A DNA stretch of 64,000 nucleotides from Coix lacryma-jobi var. lacryma-jobi (Eukaryota; Streptophyta; Magnoliopsida; Poales; Poaceae). The notes under the pieces were generated by a model. That model was given only the letters and a program-made list of their open reading frames with translations. It did no database searches and was not told the DNA's origin. Every line of letters begins with the position of its first letter. Position 1 is the first letter of the stretch. Shown here in pieces: positions 31,281-43,685 of this stretch. The stretch lies in NCBI GenBank assembly GCA_009763385.1, contig CM019827.1, positions 113,053,204 through 113,117,203 on the forward strand, written 5' to 3'. The position numbers and the translations under genes are program-made.

Positions 31281-34012
31281 CGGGCAACTGTTCGTCGACC
31301 TAAACCCCCCATCGACGACGCGGCAGCGAAGGAGAACTGGCATTGGGATCGAGGGCATCGGCCTCCGTGAGGACTGAAGAACAGTGCCAACCTTCGTTGC
31401 GCAGGGAAAGCAGGGGCTTCGGGCGCGGGAAAGGTTTGATTTGTGTTCGAATTTTGGTTGATATAGCATGTGTTCGATGTGTGTTTAGTGCAATCACAGT
31501 TAGGGAGTTAATACAAGGTTTCTTTTATTGTCACAACAGATGGATAGAAGTTGGGTTTATGGGAAACAATTCACACCTGCATATGTGAAGGGAGTTGAAG
31601 AGTTTATGAAATTTGTTAGTGAAAGATACCCCGAAGATGAACACATTCGTTGTCCGTGCATCAATTGTCATAATCGAAGGCTGTTACATCAGACTGAAGT
31701 AGAAACCCATATACACATTTATGGAATTTTACCTACATACACCAGGTGGATTCATCATGGGGAGCCTGCAGATGTTGTAATTGATGAGGGTATAGATCAG
31801 GAGGTCGAAGAACATGATCATGACTTTGGGATACATGTGGATGGGGACGATGATGTTTACGATGATGATCATGGAGTACCAGAAATGATAGGCGAACTAT
31901 ATGCAGCCGCAGAGGCTGATGGAGAAAAGCCAAGTTTTGCAAGAGTTCTTGAAGATGCGAAGAAGGCGCTTAGCCCGGGTTCTAGCCATTCAAAATTTTC
32001 CTTTATGGTGAGGATGTTGTATATGAAGTCTCGTTATCGAATCACCAATACAACATTTACCGCAATGATGAAGCTGATGTCAGATGCATACCCTCAGAAT
32101 GAGTTGCCAAAATCATATGATGAGGCCAAGAAATATCTTAAAGAATTGGGCCTTGCATTCGAAAACATCCATGTGTGCAAGAACAATTGTGTGTTGTTTC
32201 GTAAGGATTATGCTGAAAAGAATGTGTGCCCAGTATGCAAGGAGTCTAGATGGAAAGACGAAACAGGGACGAAGCGGGTTCCACATAAGGTTTTGAGGCA
32301 TTTTCCACTCTTGCCAAGGTTGAAAAGAATTTATGCTTCAAAATGAACTTCGGAGGAAACACAGTGGCACAAGAAAGTGAGGAAGCCAGTCGCCAATGTG
32401 ATGAGCCATCCAGCTGATGGGGAAGCATGGAAGGACTTTGACAGGAGGGAACCAGCTTTTGCAAATGATCTGAGGAACCTGAGGCTTGTTTTAGCTACCA
32501 ACATGAGTACACAGTACAGTATGTGGCCAGTGCTTTTGACACCGCTGAATCTCCCACCATGGGAATGCATAAATTTAGCAAACTGCTTTATGTCTTTACT
32601 CATCCCAGGTCCAAGATCTCCAGGAAAGGATTTTGATTTGTTCCTTGAGCCCCTAATCGAAGAACTGCTCGAGCTATGGAAGGGTGTCAGTACCTTAGAT
32701 GCATGTATAGGTAAGAAGTTCAAGCTTCGCGCTGCTGTGCTGTGGTGTATACATGATTATCCAGCGCTAGGCACGTTATCTGGGCGAACAACAAAAGGGT
32801 ATTATGCATGTATTCATTGCGACAAGGATCCGTTGTCTCGGGGAATAAGGAACAAGATATGCTACATCGGTGTAACACCCCTGGTGTTACTAATGTAATT
32901 AACTTGACATGTCATCATCTTAAGCATTAATCATTTTTGTGATGCATTTGGATTGCTTAATTGCTATGCTTTAGTCCCTTTTCAAAAACCCTAAAAGCCC
33001 AATTCTTCCTATAAGGGCAAAATGGTAATTTCACCTCTGTGCCTAGTTCTATGTAATTCTTGTTTAAATTTAGTGCCCTGATGTTTGTTGCTTTGATCAA
33101 AGTTCAAAAATCAGATTTGATTTGATTGTCCTTTTGCAAAACCCTAAATTCCCAAATCCTGGATTTATCCCCTTTTTGATAACTTTTTCAAAACTCAAAA
33201 TTTTGAGTTGGTTCAAAAAGCAAAGTTGTGAATCTGATCAAGAGGAACAACTTTGGTATTTACAAATTTCAAAGTTTCTATGTAAAATTTGAAGTAATTT
33301 CAAAGTCATTCAAATTCCAGTTTTTGTCCCCTTTTCAGTTTTAAAAATTTATTCAAAAACTATTGAGTTTCAGAAAAAGTGTATATTAGCAAAGTTGTAG
33401 GTTTTGACAAATGGAACAACTTTCATATATAAAGATTTTCAAGTTTCAGTTTGAAATCCAAAGTAATTTTGATTTGAATCAAATTTGAAAAGTGTTCCCT
33501 TTTCTGTTTTTGATTATAGTTCAAAAACTATTTGGAATTTGAAAATGTTCATATTTACAAAGTTGTAGATCTCTTTTTTCTGAACAACTTTGGTATTTTG
33601 AGTTTTTGTCGCATAGTTCAAATTTTGGAAGTAATTTGCAAAATTCAGAAACCAGCAAAAGTCAAAACCTAGGCCTAGCACTGTTCGTCCCCTACCTCTA
33701 GCCGGCGCAGTGCAGAGGGGGCCCCGGCCATGGCGCCGGCGCTGCGCCTGCAGCGCATACGGCTGCTCCCCACGCGCCACCAACCTGCCGCCGTTGTCGC
33801 CGCCATCATTTCGCACCCGCACGCGCACAGTTGACCCCCGCTCCCGTCCCCTACTGCTCCAGCGCGTCGCCGCCGCGTGGCCATCGCCGGCGCTGCCTGC
33901 GCCCGAGCCCCGGCTGCACGCCATCGCCTCCGCCTGCGCGCAATCGAGAGCGCACGCATCCGCCGAGCTTATCCACCCCACCTCGAGCTCTCTACCGGCC
34001 CCTGGCCGCGGC

Positions 34013-34020
34013 TATATAAG
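34013..34020 (+). promoter_or_regulatory. Probable TATA box of the giant solo LTR
   Basis: TATATAAG embedded in very GC-rich DNA ('ccgcggctatataagcccgc'), a classic LTR promoter setting. Inference from sequence only. Confidence 0.55.
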
Positions 34021-34376
34021 CCCGCCGGAGCCGGACCTCCGCACTCACCTCCGCCACCGTGGCCAGCCCACTCCAGACCCTCCGCCGCTCAACCATCTAG
34101 CCCGAAAGCTCCGCCTAGAGCTCGTGAAGCTTTCCCACCCCTCAATTTCACCTTCCCCGACTCCAATCGCCCGGCGTAACTCCATCTTCCCAAACTCCGA
34201 CGGAACACCGGTGATCTCGGGTTCGTCAAATACTCCCTCTCCGGTCGCGGATACCTTCCCCTGACCCCTGTGTCAGCTTCCTTGGCCCCGCGCGACTCTA
34301 ACCAGGCCCTTGCGGTCTCGTGTGTTGCGCAGGATCGCCGGATCGCCGGAGCGCCGCCGCGGTCGTCTCCTTCCTC

Positions 34377-34440
34377 GAGCCTCACCCTCGAGCACGTGTC
34401 GAGCCTCACCCTCGAGCACGTGTCGAGCCTCACCCTCGAG
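34377..34440. repeat. 24-bp minisatellite with CACGTG and CTCGAG
   Basis: The word 'gagcctcaccctcgag' recurs three times at 24-bp spacing. The first two copies are followed by 'cacgtgtc'. Each full unit therefore carries a G-box core (CACGTG) just after a CTCGAG. It lies about 360 bp downstream of the LTR TATA box. Confidence 0.8.
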
Positions 34441-37400
34441 CCCTGCCTCCGACCCGTGGTAAGCACCCGAAGCCTCCGGCCTCTGCTTCCACTCCGTTTC
34501 GCCCGAGCCTCCCAGTCAGGCCTCGGACGGAGGCTTGTTTTTCCGTCTCGCCCGAGCCCAAGCCTCGAGCGGACTTGCGCACCCTCCGCTTCGCCCGAGC
34601 CCAAGCCTCGGCGAGCGCATGCTCTCCGCTTCGCCCGAGTCAGGCCTCGGTCGGAGGCTTGCTTCTCCGTCTCGCCCGAGCCTCCGGGCCAGGCCTCAGA
34701 CGAAGCAATCGCTTCCGTCTTGACCGAGCCCGTCTCGACCGAGCCCGTTCCGCCCGAGCCCCGCGCGATTCGCCGAGCCCGGCATAGAAGGGGCACAGTG
34801 CTCTTTTCTTTTTCTGAGAGATGTGAATAGTGTTCCGTTTTCTCTTTTTTTGTATGATTTTCTGTGTACATCCAAAATTCTGAAATTTTTGTGGTAGACT
34901 CTTTATGCTCTGAAGTATTTTATAAAAATATGAAACTTGAGTTTTGTGCAAAGATTTGAAAATGTAAAATTCCCCTTTTAATTGAAAAATGGAGGTTTTG
35001 GTATTTTTGGAGAGTGATCTATAACTCCAAAAATTTTGAGATAAATTTTTGTGACCTTTTTATGACAGGTTGAACCTCTGGTAAAATTTTGAAGTCTTTT
35101 GGAGCAAGTTGATTTTTGAGCATTTATTTAAATAGTTGAATAGTGCCTTTTCTTAATTAAATGTCTAGATTTAATTGAGCACCTTAATGACCTCCAAAAA
35201 TTATGAATTTTGTTTTGCCATCTGTTTATGCCTTAATGAACTTATGTGATTAATTTGGTAATTTTTGGAGCAACTTCATAAAATGACCTTTTAAATAAAT
35301 TAAGAAAAATAGAAAAGATGGATTAGGGTTGGTAATAAGTGTTTGATGATGTGATCTTTGGATTGATTGATGTTCATAGACCCCTACCCTTTGGTCTATG
35401 ATGTTTGTGATGCTATGATTGGATGATGCTTAGGATAATTATAATAAGGTCTAGTTTAATTAATACTGCTTAAGGAAGAAATGGTTACCTTTTATGCTCA
35501 ACCTAGATTTCGATTATGCCTTGTTTAAGACTAAGAGTAATCTAGAATCAGTGGAATTGTCTTGCACCATAAGTCCATATGATCATTCTCATGAGCATTC
35601 ATCATTGCATCCGTATAGTTGACGAAGAAGGTACCAGAGTCGAGGCCGCTGTTGACGAACCAACTCCCGAGGCGACCCCGAGCTCCGACACCTACTCCTA
35701 CCCCGAGTCTGCTCTTTTTGCCATCCAAGGCAAGCCCCGGTGCATTTAACCCTACCTTGCTTTTATAAATGTTTTCTTTAAATGTTTTGAGTTAAACTAT
35801 TGCATTAGGTAATAGGAGTTGTGTGATGACCTATTACTTGCATTATCTACCCCCACCAAAAGATACACTTACCCTTGTTTCAAAACTATTTGCAAAATGC
35901 TTAGCAATGCTATTCAATAGATTTGCAATAAAAATGCCAATTTCAAAAGTGTGATCACTTTAAGAATGTTTGTGGGAATTTGGCTTTACTCCCGTCTACT
36001 GGCTAGTTACCTGATCCGTACCTAGTCAATAGCGTGGAGAGGTTGTCCGAGCGTACGGTGCCGTCATGTTGTAGTCCGGGACTCAACAGTTGACACCGAC
36101 CGGGACAGGGTTGAAAAACTGACAGGACTATTACGCTTGGGTGAGATATAACCAAGGTATAGTTCTGGCTGGAAAATTAGGGACCATCCGTATGGGGGCC
36201 TGCTGGTCAAGACTTGTAACTATTCACATACTACGGAAAGCTCTGGCTCCGAGGAATCCTTTATTGGACCGACAACCGCGCACTGAGAGTGGAGAGATGG
36301 CGGAAGTAGCATGTACCCACGTGGGTTAAAGTCCCGGATTGGAGTGGTGTACTGTACTTCCGGGTGGCGTAGGACCGGGCCCAATCTTGGAGGAATCGTG
36401 GTAGACGAGTTGGCATATGCAAGCTTGGGTGCTACATATGCAGTGTGGATAGGGATCCTCAGCTGAGTATTATTTATCCGGATTAACGTTGCTCCTCGGT
36501 TATGGAGACTTGGTCCACTGACTGTCAACGGAGAGTGGTTCTCAACTAGGAATGTTTTGAAATGTAAAATGAATCATGAACGATGAAGAATTGAGGAATA
36601 CTGAATCTTTCAAAACAAAATAAGATTTACAAAAAAATGCTTTTCTGCAAAATACTTGATCTTGCTTAAGCCTTACCTTGACTACCCTAAGCCTCTCATT
36701 CCTGAGTCTTCTCCCTTTTTCTTTAGTCGGGTAAGTCTTGTTGAGTACCCCGTACTCAGGGTTTGTTACCCATGTTGCAGTGCAGGTATGCCTGAGACCC
36801 CGATGTGTCTCGCACCCTGTTGCGTGACCTTCGTCCAGGAAGAGGCCGATGAGGCCGATGAGTAAATGTGCACCTTCGGGCTGGGTGTTACATGTATCTT
36901 TATGCTATTGTTTCCGCTACGTTGTCTACTTTGAATTTCCCGAACAATGGTTTGTAATAATCGTACTCCTTACCTCATTTGAAACCTCGGTTTGTAAAAC
37001 TAATGTTATTTAAGTCTTCCGCTCTGTTATCTCTGTTATTTGTGAAAATGTGAAATGCTGTAACCGAATTGTGAGATGATCCTGCGGACATTGGGCACTG
37101 ATGTAGCCCGGTGGCGAACAGGTCTTAATCGCATGGAACATGGGTTCGGCTGTCAGAGGATGACAGGGACACGTGGGCCATGGGATTAGGGTCGGTTCCG
37201 TCACAATCGGACATCGTTGTTACCTTGAAATGACATGCATGGCGGAACAGCTTGGCTTTCGATGGTAAGCGTGAAAAGAAAGATCAGCCTGGCAAGTTTA
37301 CTGTGGAGGAGGTCCTACAAGAGCTAGAGAAGGTGAAAGATATCAGGTCAGGGAAGCAACCTCAGATTACTGGAAATAAAAGGAAGCGCAGTGACGGTCC

Positions 37401-39625
37401 AAAGATTTTTAGCCGCAAAAGTGCATTATGGAGATTGCCATATTGGGAACATTTGAAGCTTCCACGTAATCTCAATGTGTTGCACATAGAGAAGAATATA
37501 TGTGAAAATATTCTTGGCACATTACTCAACATACTAGGCAAGTCTAAGGACACACAAAATGCTAGGCTAGATTTGTATGATATGGGCATACGACATGAAT
37601 TGCACTTGCAGGAGGATGGCAACTCAATCTGCAGGGCTCCACCTGCTCCATATGTTTTGGGGAAGGATCAAAAAGTCGAGTTTTGCAAGTTTCTCAAAGG
37701 TATCAAGTTTCCTGATGGATATGCGGCTAACCTAGCAAGATACATAAGTGAAGATGGTTCCAGGGTGGTTGGTAAGCTGAAGACACATTCTTGCCACATA
37801 CTCCTGCAAAGAATCATACCTGCTGGCCTTAGAGGACTAGTGAGGAAGGATGTATATGAAGCAATTACAGAGCTGGGGACCTTCTTCAGGGAATTATGCA
37901 GTAGAAATCTAAGGATAGATGTTGTGAAAGGGCTGAAAGGAGAAATTCCATTGATCCTATGCAAGCTTGAGAAAATCTTTCCACCTGCCTTCTTTGATGT
38001 CATGGTGCACTTGTGTGTCCACCTTCCCAATGAGGCACTGCTTAGAGGACCTGTTTAGTATGGATGGATGTACCCAATAGAAAGGCGATTAGGCACTTTG
38101 AAGAATTTTGTAAGGAACAGGGCTAGGCCGGAAGGATCAATTGCTGAGGCATATATGGCAAGTGACACATTGACCTTTTGTTCTAGGTACATGGAGGATG
38201 TTGACACTAAATTTAACCAGGACGACGATAGTGGTACAGAGATGCCATTGCCTAATGACATATCTGTTTTCAAGCATGGTGCCACTCTTGTTGGAGCTAA
38301 TAGGACCGAGTACATTGAAGATGCTGTCATGAATAAGGTAGTTTGGTATGTGCTACATAATGCTGAAGAAGCAGAGGAATATTTGGAGTAAGTATGTCTG
38401 AGACTTAGTTTTTGTTTTATTAAATTTGAAATTATTCTTACCAATTGATTTTTTTTCCTACAACATGTACAGGGAGGAGCTACTGCAGCAAGGTGCACGT
38501 CCAAATGAAGTAGATCGAATGGTCGAACAGGGATTTCCAAAGTGGTTTAAGTCCCATGTAAGTCACTCAACATTTTGTTTATAGGCATATTAAATGGTTA
38601 CCTGATTAATTTTGTATTTTCGTTCCACTAGCTTGAGAACAAGCGCAGTGAGAATCCAGAATCGGTTAGCGAAGGACTATGGGCACTGGCATGTGGTCCA
38701 GTTCGGCGAGTTAAGATCAGTGCAGGTTGCAAGATTAATGGAGTGCGGTATAGCACTGCGGACCGTGAGAAGTTCTTGCAGACACAAAACAGTGGTGTAA
38801 TGACTGCAGGTTCACATGCTGGAAAGACCATAGATTTTTATGGTGTCCTTAAAGAGGTTATTGAGTTGTTATATCCCTCAAATTATGAAGTTCGTCGGTC
38901 AGTGGTTCTATTTCGATGCGATTGGTACAACCAAGTAGGCAAGATTGTGGGCCTTTGAGATGACAAATATTTCAAGTCCATCAATGTTCAGTCATTTTGG
39001 TACAAGACTGATCCTTTCATCTTGGCAGATCAAGCAAAAAAGATATTTTACCTGCAAGATACAACTCCACATTGTACAGATTGGCGAGTTGTGCAGAAAT
39101 TTGAACATAGGAATATTTATGATGTGGTTGAAACAGAACAGGGCAGTCATGATGTGCATCAGGACGATTATTGTTCTGACACTGAGCATGTAGTGGAAGA
39201 AGGTGATGATAATGAGGTTATGCACACTGTTGAAGGTGGAGAAGCAACTATAGTTGAAGGCAATTTACAACAACTTATAAGAAACAAGAAGGAAGCTGTT
39301 ATTAATCTTGAGGAGAGTGATGATGAGGATGATACAGTGCTGCAATACTTTAGTGACGGTGGCGATGACAACAATGATGTCATGTCCACAAATGATGAAG
39401 ATGATGACTTGTAGTATGCATTTATAACTATATATATAAGATCACTTGGAAACAAACCAAAATATCACAGGCAATACGGTATATATAAGATAACTGCATA
39501 TATAAGCATTACTGCTATTATGTTCTTACATACATCACCAAGTGAGATTTAAGTTCATACATCCAACTTTGTAGAATTAGGTCCATGTTATTCAACTACA
39601 CCAAAATACATCACTGCTGCTGGCT

Positions 39626-40651
39626 TCAATCCAAATCAAATCTATGGAAGTATTTGCGCTTCAGGAGGACACGAAGGTTCTCGGCCTTTTTCCTGATCTG
39701 TAATTGAAATTCATAGTGGGGAAAGTTAGGATATATATCATTGAAATTTAGGAAACTTATTAAGTTCGGGTAGACTTATAACACCTCCTTGTTGGAGGCC
39801 ATTGACCATTGTCCCGTCTCCTCATCGCTGTCATGGCTAAGCGTGCAATGCAGTGAAACTTTGTCACTGATCACAAACACGTGTGGATGAACATCAGGAG
39901 CCTTCATTAACAAAATCAGCGTCAGTAATGAAATAAAGTCAGCAATCAGCTTCATTAGTAGACTTGGATTCCACTTAAGACTATGTATAGTCAGTAATGA
40001 TTGCAATAAGTGCTAAATTAGCATGCAAAACCTGACAACAAACTTAGAAAAGCTATAACTCCTAAAGCACATGGCCTAAAATCATGAAATTTCAGGACAA
40101 CCTACATAACAAAGTTATGTACAACTTTTATATAGAACAAATCTATAGCAAACATCAATGGCGCCTACATATGAGCTATAAGAACAGTTGAACATGATCA
40201 CACTATATTTATCTCAGATCGAAACCACATGACATTAATCTAGGGTCGAAATAACAATAATCTATCTCCCAAACCACAACATCAGAGCATCCAAATCAAC
40301 ACATCCAATCTCAATATAGTTCAAACAGTACCACATAGAAAACCCCAACCCCAATAAGTTTTGAACCCTAACCTGGTCCAGTGGAAGCAGTCGGGGGATT
40401 TGGTATGACGCATCGGCTTCGACTTCGGGCGCCTCTTCTGCCTCAATGCGAGTGCGTCTCGCCGTCGTCGTCCTCCTCCTCGGTCGCACGATCATGGTCC
40501 CAGCGGCGGCGATGAACCTTCCGCTGTTGTCGCGCTTCTGTTTAGCTAAGTGGTGCTGCTCTTTAGGCAGCGCATCAATGGCGGCGGCAGCAGCAGGAGG
40601 GGAGGCTGTGGAGCCGAGGGAGTAGGTTCGGGAGCGGGTTGCGCAAACCAT
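39626..40651 (-). CDS. Small three-exon gene of the CACTA, 155 aa, function unknown
   Basis: Exons 40373-40651 (93 codons), 39785-39901 (39 codons) and 39626-39697 (23 codons plus stop) all begin and end in phase 0. Introns have GT-AG borders (donors 'ccaggttag' and 'ggaggtgtt', acceptors 'aatgaag' and 'attacag'). No stop interrupts the joined frame. The protein starts MVCATRSRTYSLGS, has a basic stretch (VRPRRRTTTARRTR), an acidic middle and ends LLKRKYFHRFDLD. I recognise no domain. It is convergent with tnp2 (which ends at 39414). A second CACTA protein of the tnpA class or a captured host gene are both possible. The gene model is inferred from splice signals and phase only. Confidence 0.5.
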
Positions 40652-41422
40652 GGTGGCGGTGGAGGAAAGCGATGCGACGAGAGCGACACGGGAGCGTTGA
40701 TGCGACAGATTGGGGTGACAGGCGCGTTGAAGGGGCGAGACGTGGGGGTGGGTGGAAGATTATGCGGACCCTTCACTCATGCATGTAAAGGGAGACGTGT
40801 CACTGAATCATGGCCCCCATCATTATTGGACTCAGGCATCATTGAGTAAGACCATGGCAAGATGATTTCTTTGTTTAAGTAATAGAACACAGATGTAAAT
40901 GAGCATTAATTTGTCATCCTGGACTACCAATAACGTGAAAGATCTCAAAACACTCCATGTCATTAACAAAAAATTACAAGCAATAAAGAGTGACATGAGT
41001 CATGCACATACAATCATCAGACCATAAGATATGCTCACCACTATCATATAATCTATTGGAGCTTATGTGAATCCCATCAAAACACACACATGTATGCTCA
41101 CATATTTACACAGGTACCAGGTCTGCATCCAGCACACTCATACTCAGAAATGATTGGAGACACACAAAATCCACAAAATATATAGCACCATATATATAAT
41201 TAGCACACACATATTTAAAAGGTACCAGGACTTAATTATATATTTATAAAGTACTAACATCTATATAGTTATAGTGTTTGTTCCTAAAAGCACCACCACA
41301 GTCCTACTAGTCCAGATTCTAAGTCTACTACTGCTAGATACTAGATCAATCTGCTCCATCATAAGCCCAAATATGTCCATACATATCGTAATCCCAAAGC
41401 AACTTCATCCACATCTGGTCCA
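40652..41422. other. Non-coding region between two small minus-strand genes
   Basis: The first ~150 bp are GC-rich and would be the 5' leader and promoter of the gene starting at 40651. The rest is AT-rich with no recognisable signal. Confidence 0.35.
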
Positions 41423-43482
41423 TCAAATGATCAATTTTTTGTTCACCTCCTGCTGCATCTTATCACAGACTGTGTTACTGTCTTGACCGGTCTGCAGGTC
41501 CTTCTTCATCTTCTCAAAGACATCCACAATGTCTTCTTGCAGCTGTTGTTTTGTAGTTTCAGCCCAGAAGCGGAAAGTTGCTTCTGGTTCTTCTTCTTCT
41601 TCCAACTCCTGTAATTGATCATATGCAACAAACATTGATAAACAATTAAATTTGACCATGCAAAACTTTAATTAAACGAACAATGCATGTAGACTAAACA
41701 TATGATTATTAATGCATAAATAATTAACTACACTAATAATCACTTCAATAATGTTAACAAAAACTTAAGTAGGCCAAACATATGATCTATATATATATCA
41801 ACCCATAATAAACAGTAAACTTCGGATTGCCAACAAAATTGTGAAACCTGACAACAAACTAAATCTGACCATGCAAAACATTGAGGATATGTTGAATTAT
41901 CAGATTTTATAATGCAACAAACTTGTGATAAACAAAAAGTAAATACGTCTAAACTGGACAAACAAACATATATGAAAACCCATTTCACTTTTTTTATTTT
42001 TTTACTGATAACCTCTCAAAGCATGTACAACAACAATCTTCATTTCAATTTATTTGATTTTAACCTAATCAATTAAAGCATCTGGGCTGTAAACGTATAG
42101 TTAAGGCAGAACTTTAATTAAAAGAACAATGCATGTAGGCCAAACATCATTAATGCATAAATAATTAACAACACTAATAATCACTACAATAATGTTAGCA
42201 AAAACTTAAATCAGTAGGCCAAACATATGATCTATATATATATATATCAACCCATAATAAACAGTAAACTTCGGATTGCCAACAAAATTGTGAAACCTGA
42301 CAGCAAACTAAATCTGACCATGCAAAACTAACATTGATGATATGTTGAATTATCAGATTTTGTAATGCAGCAAACTTGTGATAAACAAAAAGTAAATACG
42401 TCTAAACTGGACAAACAAACATATATGAAAACCCATTTCACTTTTTTTATTTTTTTACTGATAACCTCTCAAAGCATGTACAACAACAATCTTCATTTCA
42501 ATTTATTTGATTTTAACCTAATCAATTAAAGCATCTGGGCTTTAAACATATAGTTAAGGCAAAACTTTAATTAAAAGAACAATGCATGTAGGCCAAACAT
42601 ATGATCATTAATGCATAAATAATTGACAACACTAATAATCACTACAATAATGTTAGCAAAAACTTAAATCAGTAGGCCAAACATATGATCTATATATATA
42701 TCAACCCATAATAAACAGTAAACTTTGGATTGCCAACAAAATTGTGAAACCTGACAGCAAACTAAATCTGACCATGCAAAACTAACATTGATGATATGTT
42801 GAATTATCAGATTTTGTAATGTAGCAAACTTATGATAAACAAAAAGTAAATACGTCTAAACTGGACAAACAAACATATATGAAAACTCATTTCACTTTTT
42901 TTATTTTTTTACTGATAACCTCTCAAAGCATGTACAACAACAATCTTCATTTCAATTTATTTGATTTTAACCTAATCAATTAAAGCATCAGAGCTTTAAA
43001 CATATAGTTAAGACAAAACTTTAACTAAAAGAACAATGCATGTAGGCCAAACATATGACCATTAATGCATAAATAATTGACAACACTAATAATCACCACA
43101 ATAATGTTAGCAAAAACTTAAATCAGTAGGCCAAACATATGATCTATATATGTATCAACCCATAATCTCAATTTAAACACTAATGAACCTAATTAACAAC
43201 ACTAATTTTTAGAATCCGTACAGAAATAAACCCTAGCCCCTTTGGATTGGGCGACGTCGTGGTGGAGCATACCTTGTCCTCGCCGATGACCGTCTTCTCC
43301 TTGCCGGCGGCTGGGCGTGGGAAGGTGAACGCCGACTCCATGGAATCAGCATAGGACGAGCCGCCACCCAAGGAAGAGTTGGTGTGGCGCCTCGGCTTCT
43401 TCACCACATCCTCCGCATCGTGAGGGCGCCTCTTCCGGCCAGTGCGGCCCTCGCCGCCGTCGCCACGGGTTCCGCGCTCCAT
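41423..43482 (-). CDS. Possible two-exon gene, 131 aa, with tandem-repeat intron
   Basis: Exon 1 (43273-43482, 70 codons) begins MERGTRGDGGEGRTGRKRR and has two basic clusters like nuclear signals (GRKRRPHD, KKPRRH). The donor is 'aaggtatgc'. Exon 2 (41423-41608) follows the acceptor 'caattacag' and reads ELEEEEEPEATFRFWAETTK to a stop, likely a short helical or coiled segment. Phase is 0 on both sides. The 1.66-kb intron contains the ~450-bp tandem array. No domain is recognised. A small DNA-binding tnpA-like protein is one guess. Only splice signals and phase support the model. Confidence 0.4.
41650..43180. repeat. Tandem array, ~450-bp unit, about 3.4 copies
   Basis: The word 'gaacaatgcatgtag' recurs at 41678, 42124, 42577 and 43031, giving periods of 446, 453 and 454. 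Copies are very similar. The differences include (TA)n length and single bases. AT-rich and non-coding. It lies entirely in the intron proposed for the gene at 41423-43482. Confidence 0.9.
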
Positions 43483-43685
43483 CTCCAAGCCTCGCCGCCG
43501 CGCAATCCGCCTTGAAACCGCCCCTCGCCTCACTGACTATGGAAGAAAAAGAGACCCACCGACTGTGGAAGAAGAAGAGACTAAAAAGCCGAGGAAACCG
43601 CACCAAGTAGGTCGCCGTGCTTAATATGGAGGTCACACAGAGTAGGTCCCACTGAGTACTCCCTCCGTCGCTAAAGTAATTTTTA
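43483..43685. other. Leader region before the 330-bp array
   Basis: Contains the presumed 5' leader of the minus-strand gene and the word 'actccctccgtcgc' near 43658, which resembles one Stowaway end. No matching opposite end is present. Confidence 0.35.

Larger units (their letters stand above)
32871..37205 (+). mobile_element. Giant solo LTR, 4335 bp, inside tnp2
   Basis: Starts TGTAACACCCCTGG and ends CCGTCACA, with a perfect target duplication ATCGG at 32866-32870 and 37206-37210. The tnp2 frame continues across it. There is no pol, primer site or internal repeat pair, so it is one LTR. AT-rich flanks surround a GC-rich core (33680-34800) holding a TATA box at 34013, which indicates plus orientation and an R/U5 of about 3 kb. 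LTRs above 4 kb occur in some grass gypsy lineages. The family cannot be settled without the internal region. ORFs in the GC-rich core (for example 33710-34264) have no known domain. Confidence 0.85.
31540..39414 (+). pseudogene. tnp2-type CACTA transposase with three in-frame stops
   Basis: The ATG at 31540 follows an acceptor-like 'ttgtcacaacag'. The transposase-associated domain comes first (MDRSWVYGKQFTP, CPCINCHN), then an acidic linker and the TNP2 domain (CPVCKESRWKDE, HFPLLPRLKRIYASK; YSMWPVLLTPLNLPPWEC). A 4.3-kb solo LTR (32871-37205) interrupts it. Then come DUF4218-like (LPNEALLRGPV, WMYPIERRLGTLKNFVRN) and DUF4216-like (FKSINVQSFWYKTDPFILAD) parts. Two short introns (38388-38472 and 38558-38631) keep frame. 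Stops in the same frame sit at 32344, 38056 and 38956. The DGxNPF motif expected after LVLAT near 32500 is missing, consistent with an in-frame loss of about 7-8 residues. It would bind and cut CACTA ends. As it stands it cannot make a full protein. Confidence 0.85.

Noticed and set aside
33710..34871. Overlapping ORFs on both strands in the giant solo LTR
   Set aside because: They arise from GC-rich repeated words in the LTR core. No domain is present and both strands open equally.
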